Assembly (NCBI RefSeq): GCF_029931775.1
Contig: NC_079320.1
Span: 46,362,021 to 46,426,020 of the forward strand
Direction: 5' to 3'
Length of the DNA: 64,000 nucleotides
Source of the DNA: Euleptes europaea
Taxonomy: Eukaryota > Chordata > Lepidosauria > Squamata > Sphaerodactylidae
Below, one piece after another: positions 54,912 through 64,000 of this stretch; the first letter of the stretch is position 1; the number at the start of each line of letters is the position of its first letter. Position numbers and translations under genes: made by a program. The notes beneath the pieces were generated by a model. That model was not told the origin of the DNA, made no database searches, and was given only the letters and a program-made list of their open reading frames with translations.

Positions 54912-57044
54912 TTATTTTTTTCCTTTTTTATTTTCTTCAAAAAAAAAAACAGAAAAAAAACAAAGGAAAAACCCGTCTTACAAAAAGAGATATACATATG
55001 TACCATATAACAGTGGGGGCTGATATTTGTCTATAAACAAATATCTATAAGTAAGTTCATGCACAATTGCCCTATATATGCTATGGATTCAAATGCTGAT
55101 AGAGTTCTAAGGTCCTTGATCCTTTGGTTTACCAGAGGTGGGCTTCTATCTTTCCAATGTTGTAATATGAGTCTTTTAGCTGTAGTAAGGGCACAGAAGG
55201 TTCATTTTTTGCTGACCCTCAAGAGACAGGCAAATAGTTTAAAAATGCATAGACATCCTGAAATGAGTGAACTGTCTAATACAAAACTGATGTGAGTATG
55301 TGGCAGCTTACCCAGAAACAAATGTCCTGGCAGGGCTGGACAGGCCCTCTGGCCCGGCAGCAAGACTCACCTGGGTGGAGCAGGTTGGGAACAAGGGCAG
55401 CCTTTGCAGTCTGGCCCAGGGAAGCTCAATGGGTTTGGCAGCAGTAAGCAAGCCTGAGTGAAAGAACAACGGTGATTGTACTGTACTTTTATTTCTCCTC
55501 CACATCATAATTGTTTCTGGTATAATCTCTGTCCATTAGGTGCAATATATGCTAAGGACCAATCAAACCTAGTTCAGCCATACAAACCTAGTTCAGTTAT
55601 AAGTGTAGATCTCACCAAAGAATGTTCTTTGTGTAGGGATGTGCTTTGAGCCAAAGCTGTATCTAGTATGTCATTAAAATCTCCCCCCACCAACAGATGG
55701 TCATATGTTAAATTTTCCAAGTGGCTGAAACCTTGATGAAATGTGTCTGGAGGATCCACGTTTGGACCATATGCATTAATCATAACAATAACAGAATCCG
55801 AGCTTTTCACTACCAAAGTAATAAAGCAACCATTTATATCTGTAATCATTTGCTTGACCTGAAAAGAACCATGCTTGTGTATCAATAAAGCAACACCTTT
55901 AGATTGATTAGATGTACTGGTAACATAAAATATCACAACTAGCAGCTTTTGTCAAAAGACTGCAGTAGGCTATTTACGTCTCTGCAATATAGTCTTAAAC
56001 ATTAGGAGCAGCGCAGCATAGATCTTGCAGACTAGTAAGAAACAATTCTGCAGCTGCTGTAATCTGAATCTTTTTGATCTGGCCTTGATAGCACGTGCAG
56101 AAAATGGCAGGATATTTAATATAATATTGCATATTTAATGTAATACTGCAGATTCATATCTCTTGCACGACTTTGTGCTTTTGTAAACCGATGCAGTTGC
56201 ATTGATACTTCTTTGGTGTAATCTGGATAGAGCATATTCCGTTTTTTGTTAGGACCCCAACAAAGATCCTTTTTCTGTCTCATGGCAGAGGGGGAGATCT
56301 CTTACACTTGCTCTCAAAAACTGCACAATAACAGGAGCTTGTTTATTTGTGTTGCTAGGCACACGAAAGATTCGATAAGCTTGTTCAGTTTGCAGCTGGA
56401 AATCAGATGGAAGCTGCAAAAGCTCATGAAAAAAACTTTCCCATAAATCCCACCAGCTTTTGCTGGCCTGCCTTATCAGACTCGTCTCAAAGACCAAGGG
56501 CATGAAGATTAAATCGATGAGTATAGCTCTTGAGCTAGGATATCTGGCTGGACAGGACATTGTATGAAGCTGAGAACACTGTTTCATGAGCCACGGTTTG
56601 ATCTTCTGAAGCAGGTATTTTGGGCTCCATCTGTTGAACTTGTGCACCAATAGGCTCGATCGGCCCCCAAAGCTGTTGAATTGAATCGTCGATCATCTTA
56701 TCATTAGCGGAAAGTAGTTTTAGTTCTTCAGACTATGTTTTAGTTGTTCGGATTGTTTTTCCAGCTGGGCAGCCATTGTTTTCAGACAGAGAATTACTTC
56801 TTCTTGACCATCAGTGGCAGAAGGTTTGGCAGCTGTCTGTTTCTTTTTGTTTTTTGGCTCATAGTTTTGAAATTATTAGCCCGCTCATCAGGAAAAAACA
56901 ATAAAAAAAATAGTAAAATACGAAAGTGAGAGCAAATAGCCACAATATCAAACAAAACAGACCCAAATGAAAGCATGAAATGAAGAAGAGACAGGAGTGG
57001 CACAGAGTCGCTTCTGATAACTCTGCCATCTTAACTGGAGGTTC
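54912..57044 (-). mobile_element. L1-like LINE, internally deleted, 17-18 bp target duplication
   Basis: The left flank CTAATATCAGCAAGTCT (54,895-54,911) and right flank CTAATAACAGCTAAGTCT (57,045-57,062) match with one substitution and one single-base gap. On the minus strand the element starts just inside 57,044 with AACCTCCAGTTAAGATGGC, an AAGATGGC start seen in many L1-type elements. ORF1 remnants follow (MSQKTKRNRQLPNLLP; AYRIFRVPSNTNKQAPVIVQ), then an endonuclease piece at 55,574-55,936 (KGVALLIHKHGSF, MINAYGPN, LLVGGDFNDILD). Most of the reverse transcriptase is missing. The last ORF2 residues and an A-rich tail (T-rich at about 54,912) close it. It belongs to the L1/Tx1 group and is a different family from the long L1 at 47.5 kb. 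Confidence 0.85.
55574..55936 (-). pseudogene. L1-like ORF2 endonuclease fragment
   Basis: The open frame of 120 codons keeps the middle of an apurinic-type endonuclease: SNQSKGVALLIHKHGSFQVK, VIVMINAYGPNVDPPDTF and HLLVGGDFNDILDTALAQS, the last with the catalytic GDFN motif. The N-terminal catalytic residues and the final SDH motif are not in the frame. It is part of the dead LINE at 54,912-57,044. Confidence 0.8.
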
Positions 57045-57062
57045 CTAATAACAGCTAAGTCT

Positions 57063-57627
57063 GTTAGATATGCTGTAGGGTGGGTATGGTCCTCTGATGA
57101 AGCTGCTTCCTTGAGCAGTTCTATGGGGAAAGTGATCTTGTGCCCAACATTACCATATATGGTGTGTATCCTTTAGATGACTGTACACTAGATCTGTAAG
57201 TTGTCACGACATATGGGAATACTGTCACAATTTTTCTGGCTGGCTTCTACAAAGGATGATAATATCACTGTCAGTGTGTGATACAAATGTTCCATGAGCC
57301 CATCAGTGTGGGTGGTAGGGTGTAGTGCAGGTCTTGTTTATTTCAAGTACATTAGAGATCTCATGAAAAATTCATGACTCAAAGCTTCAACCTTGGTCAA
57401 CATGAAGAGAGCAAGGTGCACTGTAGCGGCAAACAAACTGTGCTACAAAAACCTGAGCAACTGTTTGTGTTTCTTGGTCAGGCAGAACATATGCTTCTGC
57501 CCAACTGGAAAAATAATCCACTATCACAACTTGTGATCTGCTGTCACAAGGGGACAACTTGTTTGTGTGGCCACCATAGGAGCCTGGGGAAAAGTAGAGG
57601 TTGCTTTGTGAGCCCCACAGGTATAGC
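57063..57627 (-). mobile_element. Ty3/gypsy LTR retrotransposon integrase remnant (fossil)
   Basis: Minus-strand translation gives pieces of a Ty3/gypsy-type integrase: a CYTCGAHK-like zinc-binding region, the WAEAYVLPDQETQTVAQ core segment and a following HVDQG-like piece. It is a broken, old fragment without terminal repeats, gag or reverse transcriptase. It lies between the L1-like LINE and a foldback element. Confidence 0.7.
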
Positions 57628-58497
57628 AGGTAGGGCTGTTGAAAACAAAAAAAATTCGGTTTAATTCAGTTTTGGGTTTAAATAGCCTTTTTTTATTCGG
57701 GAAAACCCGAATGCCGAATTCCCCTATACCAGTATAGATGGGAATTGGGCTTTAAATTCGGGATTCCCGGATAATTCGGCCATTTAAACACATTAAATGC
57801 ATTTCACGGCTTTCCTCGGCTCCTGCGGGGGCATTGTTGAAAGTGGAGGTCTCAAATTTTCAGGGTCACTAGTAGAGACTCTCCTTGCAAGAACCCCCAA
57901 GTTTGGTAAAGATTGGGTCAGGGGGTCTGGAGTTATGGGTTCTGGGGTCCATTCAAATGCATTGGCAAAGTGGCTGTGTTCAGACTCTTTAATGTGATGT
58001 TTGCAATGTATCTGAATGGAGAAGCTGGGCTTTAAACGGTGGGTAGGTTCACCCCACACCTCCATAGAGACAAAGTGTATCACACTATATCTCTATGAAG
58101 GCACCTGGTGAACTTTCCCACCCACCGTTTAAAGCCCAGCTTCTACATTCAGATACATTGGTAAGATCATATTAAAGAGTCTGCCAATGCATTTGAATGG
58201 AGGAGGATGGGGGCGACCTCTTCCAGACCCCTTAACTCTTCACCCCCTGACCCAATCTTTACCAAACTTGGGGGTTCTTGCAAGGAGAGTCCCTTCAAGC
58301 TACCCTGAAATTTGGGACCTCTACCTATAAAAATGCCCCTGCAGGAGCAGCGGAAAGCCGGATATTCGGGAATGGCAAATTCAGCTTTGCCAATCTCCCG
58401 GATTTTGTGGACTCGGTAAACCCGAACCAGAAATTTACTGAATTTGCATTTATTCGGTATTTTTCCGGTTCAGTTTTTACCGAATCAACAGCTCTAG
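57628..58497. mobile_element. 870-bp foldback DNA element
   Basis: Terminal TAGGGCTGTTGAAAAC and TCAACAGCTCTA are inverted, and the arms pair over much of their length. AAGTTTGGTAAAGATTGGGT (about 57,899) pairs with ACCCAATCTTTACCAAACTT (about 58,250). GAAGCTGGGCTTTAAACGGT (58,020) pairs with ACCGTTTAAAGCCCAGCTTC (58,124). The centre is near 58,080. Open frames within are by-products. No target duplication is clear and the superfamily is unknown, possibly hAT. Confidence 0.85.
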
Positions 58498-60811
58498 TTT
58501 ACACTCACTTCACAGTATAAGATTACAGACTTTCTTAACAAAAAAGCAAGCTTAAATCTTGGCAAGTGTAAAATGGGTACCAGACTTTATTTGTAGGGAT
58601 ACAGACAAGTATGATCCCTGATGAATATCACCCAGTTAGTGCTTTACTTAATTACTTCTTACACACAAATGCCTTACCATTTGGACAACCCAGTCCTTGA
58701 CAGATGGGGACCATCCAGGTCAGTAGTACCAGCTTTTGAACTTTTGAGGCAATTTATCTATTCCCAAGGTCCCTCCTGTTTTGCTACAGTTACGTATGTC
58801 AGGAGGATATTGTGCCTTTTAGTTGGCGTGGTTTGGACCTTTCGGCCCCTGTCGTTTTGGGGGAATGTCTGAAGTGGGTGGAGTTCCTGTTTGGGTATTG
58901 GTTTTGTTCTATGATTGCCCGGTCCCCCCTGGCCACTAGTGGGGGATGGGGGGCATAGGGTTGCCATCTCCAGGTTGGGAAACTCCTGAAGATTTCTTGG
59001 TGGTGTGAGCCGCAGCCCTTCCAAGGAAGCAGGGGAGGGCAGTAGGGGAACAAGAGGGTGCTAGGAAACATGTTGGTGGCTACCTTAGCATCTATGCAAG
59101 CCATTTTGGGGATTTCTGTCATAGAGACTGAGTGGATATTGGGTTCCACTGATTTCAGTCTCGAACTCCAAATGACATTCAACTGTATGATTCTTCAATG
59201 ATGTGTAGCTTTTTTCAAAATTTTAAATTTTTCATTCTGAAAAACACTCATTCCTGCTTTTTGTCCACTCAAAACTCATAGCGGCTGCTTTATGACCACA
59301 AGAAGAATATACAGAGTGATGGGAAAGAATAAAACGGCCCCTCTTCCCCATCTTGATCACAACCACCAAGGCTATTTTGCATTTTTTTAAAAACCAATGG
59401 ATAGAATTGCTCAGTGGATCCTTACATGTATTTTTTGAAACTGAGTATGCCAAACTGTGCACTGGCTGAAAGGCGATATCCATCAGAAACCCAACAAGAA
59501 AGAGCCATCCCAGAGGCCTTTTGCAAACAAGCCTCCCGGATTCTGGTTCGGCAGCATTGCAATTATTAAGCGTAGCTGAGTCAAAAGGGATGTTCTGACA
59601 AACTCCATATCAGATATTAACTTAAATTGCACCTGCTCAATTACTACTCAGAATATGTGACTGTATGCACTTGCTGTTCTACTTCGAATGTGCTTGTGAA
59701 ACCATTAAAAGGGTATTCCTGCAGCATAGCAGAGTCCGTAATGGAAATAAAGGAGAAGGCAATCTGTAAGGTTAGGACCCACACTAAATGAGTAATAGCC
59801 AGCAATTACAAATAGAAACATGTGAGTAGCTAGTGCAAGCAGCAAAGCACTGATATTAATGTCATCCTGATTATGATCCTCATGACCCCTCTTATGTTGC
59901 ATTTGGCAGCAACCAGAGCTTCAAAATAAGCTTCATGGACAGCCCCCACCAACAGACTCTTTGAATAATCCACCCTTGTGGCTACCAGGACATGAGTGAC
60001 TGTCATCAAATCCTGGTTAGGTGGGAAAGGAAGGTGCAACCCCACAGATATCTTTAAGAAGGAAGAAGGTCCTTCTTGGCCTAGTTGTGGGAATATAGCT
60101 CATTTTATAGCTACTTCTTTGGAATGTATTGCCAGGTAACAGATCAAGCCAGAATATATTTCTAGGGTATTCCAATGTAATTGAAAGCTTTTTCTTTTAC
60201 AAGAGCTTTATTTTAAAATAAGTATTCGTTTCTCCCCTCATACATATCCAATCTGTCTTGCAGTTAAAGGCAAACTTTGATTAATTATGAAGACCAAAAA
60301 ATTATAGAAAGAGCTTGTCTGATAAATATATATGACCAGGGAGAACTGTTGGATGAAAAAGCATGAATCATGTTTATCATTGTTCCACAGTGTCTGTATT
60401 AGGAAAAGCACACTCTTTGAAATACATTCAAGAATATTTATATCCCATATTCACAGCAATTTTCCTTGGACTGCCCATACACATAACAAACCTATAGGTT
60501 TCCAGGCATGCAGAGTAAGAGTGGAACCAAATGCTTAACGTCTCTACTGATGTTATGGAATTGCCCCATGTCAGACTCAGCTGGGGGAAAAATGAGCCAA
60601 AGCGGTAAGGCGTTGTGAGTGAAAACTGGTGATTGGTCAAAGGTTTAAGTGCCTTCTTCTATCTGTTGACTCTCTCCAGCAAATGTTTCAGTCCCTATAT
60701 TAGCATCAGGAGGCAAACTCAGAACTGCTCCCCTGCCTGGGTTTGATCTTAAGGACTTTGAATGGAATTCTGATTGCAGAATGGATCTTTCCTTCTAGGC
60801 TTCAGAGGGTT
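58498..60811. other. Intergenic, no gene recognised
   Basis: Near 58,958 AGGGTTGCCATCTCCAGGTT begins a further short GGTTGCC-type repeat without a visible right end. The rest is AT-rich and without recognised features. Confidence 0.45.
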
Positions 60812-60952
60812 AAAACGCATGGTCGCTTTGTCCTCCTTTAATCTCTGTTTCAGCCAGGATTGAGCCTGGATCGAACGCATGCGTTTCGCCTAATGTGCGT
60901 TCGATTCTGGCTAAAACAGGGATTAAAGGAGGATAAAGCGACCATGCGTTTT
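60812..60952. mobile_element. Near-perfect palindrome, about 140 bp
   Basis: The left arm AAACGCATGGTCGCTTTGTC, then CTCCTTTAATCTCTGTTTCA, is complemented by the right arm TTAAAGGAGGATAAAGCGAC, then CATGCGTTT. The centre contains TCGAACGCATGCGTTTCGCC. An extra stretch of about 10 bases (GATTGAGCCTG) in the left arm breaks the symmetry. It is probably a small foldback MITE and is relatively rich in CpG. Confidence 0.8.
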
Positions 60953-61122
60953 TGCCCAGAGTCTTTCCTGAATGTTGGTGGAATCTCAGGATTGCTGTGG
61001 GATGTAGATAAGGGGCTGCATCTGGATGAAGAAATTGTCAATTCCCTCCTTAGGTGAGCAGAAATGGCTGCAACTTGCTCAAAGGTAAGATTGCATTCAG
61101 ACTTCTGTATTTGTCTTATAAT

Positions 61123-61331
61123 TAGGGTTGCCAGCCTCCAGGTACTAGCTGGAGATCTCCTGCTATTACAACTGATCTCCAGCCAATAGGGATCAGTTCA
61201 CTTGGAGAAAAAGGCCACTTTGGCAATTGGACTCTATGGCATTGAAGTCTCTCCCCTCCCCAAATCCCACCCTCCTCATGCTCCACCCCAAAAACCTCCT
61301 GCCGGTGGCAAAGAGGGACCTGGCAACCCTA
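61123..61331 (+). mobile_element. hAT-type MITE (copy 3), 8-bp duplication
   Basis: TAGGGTTGCCAGCCTCCAGG to CCTGGCAACCCTA, flanked exactly by CTTATAAT (61,115-61,122 and 61,332-61,339). The body is shared with copies 1, 2 and 4. Confidence 0.95.
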
Positions 61332-62631
61332 CTTATAATGCATTGTTCTGCACCAAATGCTTCTATTTGATTCACAACAGTCACTTCTTTTGGTAAATGA
61401 ATCCATTTAATTTTTGAATGCTGAGTCAACAATTCTGAGATTAAAACCCAAGGCACACTGTGAACCAAAATGAATGAAGACTATTCATTTAGCATTAAGA
61501 CTACAAAGTCATGACTGAAAACACCCAGGACCTTAAATATAAGCAAACTTTTTCTAAAATATTGAATGATGTGAATGACAGAACATTCCAAAATTCTAAT
61601 TGCCAGTGGATGTTTGGTAAATAACCTCTGTTTGAATCTGAGAAAATGCAACTGCAAACAAATTTCCTTCTTTCATGTGTTACAAATCACGTTAGGTTTG
61701 AAATTATTCTCATAGAAATTAGTCACACAGGCATTTTATTAATCTCGTAGCTCTCCATCTAAAATATTTTGCCACTTATTTATCAAGACTCTCTTACAAA
61801 CCTGTTATGTGGGTTAAATATTGATTCATTTACCTCCTTTCAACTTCCCTTTGTAAGATACATAAGAAACCAAGACAGCTTGAGCGTAGGATGAAGGAGG
61901 CTAGCGCTGCTATGGTAAAATACAGCAACCTGGTAAATAATGCAAGTTAAAACAAACGGTGAGAAAAAAATGTGTTGCTGTTGATGAATAATAACATACC
62001 TTTTAAGAAAAAAAAAACTTTTGGATTACTTGTATTTGCCTTGGTTTGCTTATCTAGGACGTGGTGTTAATTGCAGAATTAATTAACTCTTTGGAACTAT
62101 TTGCCTAACGCAGCAGAGCAACAGCATGGGGGAATGTTGAACTTGGAGCATCAATAAGTCCCTAACTTAGCTTTAGCCTGAAAAGGTAGCCTTGGGCAAG
62201 TCATTATCTCTCAGCATCACTCCCATACTGGATGAGAAAGTTAGCATAAGAAAGACATTCATTTCTATCAAACAATCAATTACATTGATTTCAGCGTATG
62301 GCGTTCATTGGAAACAATGTACGTGTGATACATGTAACAGATTTTCTGTGATTCAAAGTTTTGTAAATCCTTGATGTGCTCAGAGTTCTATGGGAGCACT
62401 AAATGCATGACATCTGTGTGTACTGGGCTAGTGTATGTAAAGGGGAGTGTATGTAAGTGTGCCGGCCCCTTCCTCTGCTGGTGACTCACCATGGTGGTGC
62501 CCTCCCTGCTTATGTGACTTGCTTCTCATGAAAACAGTTCTGACATGCATACAAACTATACATTTCATCCCCATAATCGCAAAGTATCAACAGCTAACTT
62601 TGCCAGTTGCTATGGATTATGCACTTGTAAC
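61332..62631. other. Intergenic, no gene recognised
   Basis: AT-rich DNA; no exon or repeat that I can name. Confidence 0.45.
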
Positions 62632-62839
62632 TAGGGTTACCAACCTCCAGGTCGTAGCTGGAGATCTCCTGCTATTACAACGGACCTCAAGCCAATAGAG
62701 ATCAGTTCACCTGGAGAAAATGGTTGCTTTGGCAATTGGACTCTATGGCATTGAAGTCTTTCCCCTCCCAAACCCCCCCTCCTCAGGCTCCACCCCAAAA
62801 AACCTCCCATCAGTGGAAAAGAAAGACCTGGCAACCCTA
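62632..62839 (+). mobile_element. hAT-type MITE (copy 4), 8-bp duplication
   Basis: TAGGGTTACCAACCTCCAGG to CCTGGCAACCCTA, flanked exactly by CTTGTAAC (62,624-62,631 and 62,840-62,847). It is closest in sequence and length to copy 3. Confidence 0.95.
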
Positions 62840-62944
62840 CTTGTAACTGCTGGGCCCATGTGAAGTGAACACATGCAGGCAGGCCAGTTTGCTCCCTCCC
62901 CCCACACCTGTTCTATGTGCCTGATGCCCTGAGCATGCATATGT

Positions 62945-63150
62945 TTATTTTATTTACTTCATTTATACCCCACTTTTCTCCCCAATGGGGATCTAAAGCA
63001 GCTTACATAATTCTCCTCTCCTCCATATTATCCCCACAACAACCCTGTGAGGTAGGTTAGCCTATGAGTGTATGACTGACCCAAGGTCACCCACCAAGCT
63101 TCTATGGCAGAATCCAGGTCTCCCGGATTCTAGTATGACAAAACGCTGGC
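62945..63150 (-). mobile_element. tRNA-type SINE body, inverted
   Basis: TTTATACCCCACTTTTCTCC, AACAACCCTGTGAGGTAGGT, CCAAGGTCACCCACCAAGCT and a degraded head complement (GCAGAATCCAGGTCTCCCGG) follow the order of the inverted SINE at 12,195-12,478. Confidence 0.65.
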
Positions 63151-64000
63151 AAATAACACTGTGTTTTGTTCTTTCAATTGCTTGGGATGTGTTCAGTAGA
63201 TTCCCTGTATACATAGCAGGAATATTCCCTGGTTCATAACAGAGATTGGTCATGCAGAGGTCCCTGTGTAAATCTGAGACCCATTGAACACAGCAATGAC
63301 AATGAAGTGATGGACACTTAGGTTATGGTGGGATCTATGGGCCCCTGATTTTGAAATGGCTTCCTTCTTTCCGTTTCCTTTTTTACAGAATACTTGAATA
63401 GGACACAAGCCACCCAAAGATGAGCGCTGTTCTTAACGACAATGGAACCTTCCTTAATATTGGCAGGATTGTACCAACAGTGCTGTAAGATGTACTTGTA
63501 CATTTAAAAAATAATAATAAACAAACCAAGACTGTATTGAGAATATATTTTTTCAGGATTTTAAAAATACCTTGGAAATAGATGTCCCTTTTCATCTTTC
63601 ACATCAAAGAAACAGTCGTTCTTTGCTATTTAACTTCTGCAGGCATCAAAAAACAACTATTCTAAGCTGCTTAATTACTAAAAAGAAAAAAAATATTTTG
63701 ATCTCAATCCCCACCCCCCCACCCCCCGCAGAAGCAAAAGCAGTGATGGCAAGTTATAATAACTGAGTGCAAAGAATCTCAAACTATTCTCCTTGAAGAA
63801 TGAGTAACTTCAGCAATATATCCATTCTTATGGATATTTGCCCTTGGTTAATATTGGCTTTACTTTCTCAAAGGCAAAACAAATTATACTGACATACTTT
63901 CAGTCTGAAAGAGGAATGAGATAAAGAAGAAAAGGCTGACACAAAACCTTTTAGAAGTCACAAAGAACTCACAGGTCAGGGATATTGAGCTATAATGAGA
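63151..64000. other. Intergenic, no gene recognised
   Basis: AT-rich DNA with a C-rich run near 63,712. Nothing else is recognised. Confidence 0.45.

Noticed and set aside
57628-58497. Open frames of 66-96 codons inside the foldback
   Set aside because: They mirror one another on the two arms and show no protein family; they are by-products of the palindrome.
1-64000. CRISPR arrays, operons or a novel defence-type system
   Set aside because: The window is vertebrate nuclear DNA with spliced genes. The only tandem array is a 48-bp minisatellite without spacers.

Overview
The window looks like nuclear DNA of a squamate reptile (lizard, gecko or snake). It holds two spliced vertebrate genes, LRAT and RBM46, in the same order and orientation known from other amniotes. 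The rest is dominated by squamate-type transposable elements: BovB (RTE) LINEs, CR1 LINEs, L1 LINEs, a Penelope-like element with a GIY-YIG domain, BovB-tailed Sauria-type SINEs (one with a 5S rRNA-derived head), tRNA-derived SINEs, hAT MITEs and foldback elements. I cannot name the species.

Layout. 1-4.3 kb: repeats upstream of LRAT, with a BovB tail, a GC-rich block and a foldback element split by a LINE. 4.4-9.6 kb: LRAT, two coding exons giving 233 aa. 9.6-27.6 kb: intergenic DNA with CR1, hAT-like and BovB insertions, a truncated L1, and a CpG-rich, CCAAT-rich block at 22.75-23.25 kb that is the best candidate for the RBM46 promoter. 27.6-39.7 kb: RBM46, four coding exons giving 533 aa; its last intron carries the Penelope-like element. 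39.7-44.4 kb: 3' UTR and mostly unclassified DNA. 44.4-58.5 kb: a dense cluster of elements inserted into one another, including a near full-length but dead L1, the 5' half of a BovB, a rearranged BovB 3' end, an internally deleted L1-like LINE, a Ty3/gypsy integrase fossil and an 870-bp foldback. 58.5-64 kb: quiet DNA with a palindrome, two hAT MITEs and SINE fragments.

Function. LRAT esterifies retinol at the ER membrane. RBM46 is a germ-cell RNA-binding protein with three RRMs and a C-terminal dsRBD-like part. Both look intact: reading frames, splice phases and key residues are all preserved. They are neighbours by ancestral synteny, and nothing in the sequence suggests a joint pathway.

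Novelty. I found no new gene system. The most unusual structures are (1) a single BovB-in-SINE insertion whose two ends now lie about 9 kb apart, one inverted; (2) an L1 whose reverse transcriptase has lost exactly its FADD-containing segment; (3) a back-to-back Penelope-like copy; (4) a palindromic repeat family whose copy carries a 13-bp target duplication, and which elsewhere has grown a 48-bp minisatellite; and (5) two divergent copies of a GC-rich block, one CpG-rich and one CpG-depleted.
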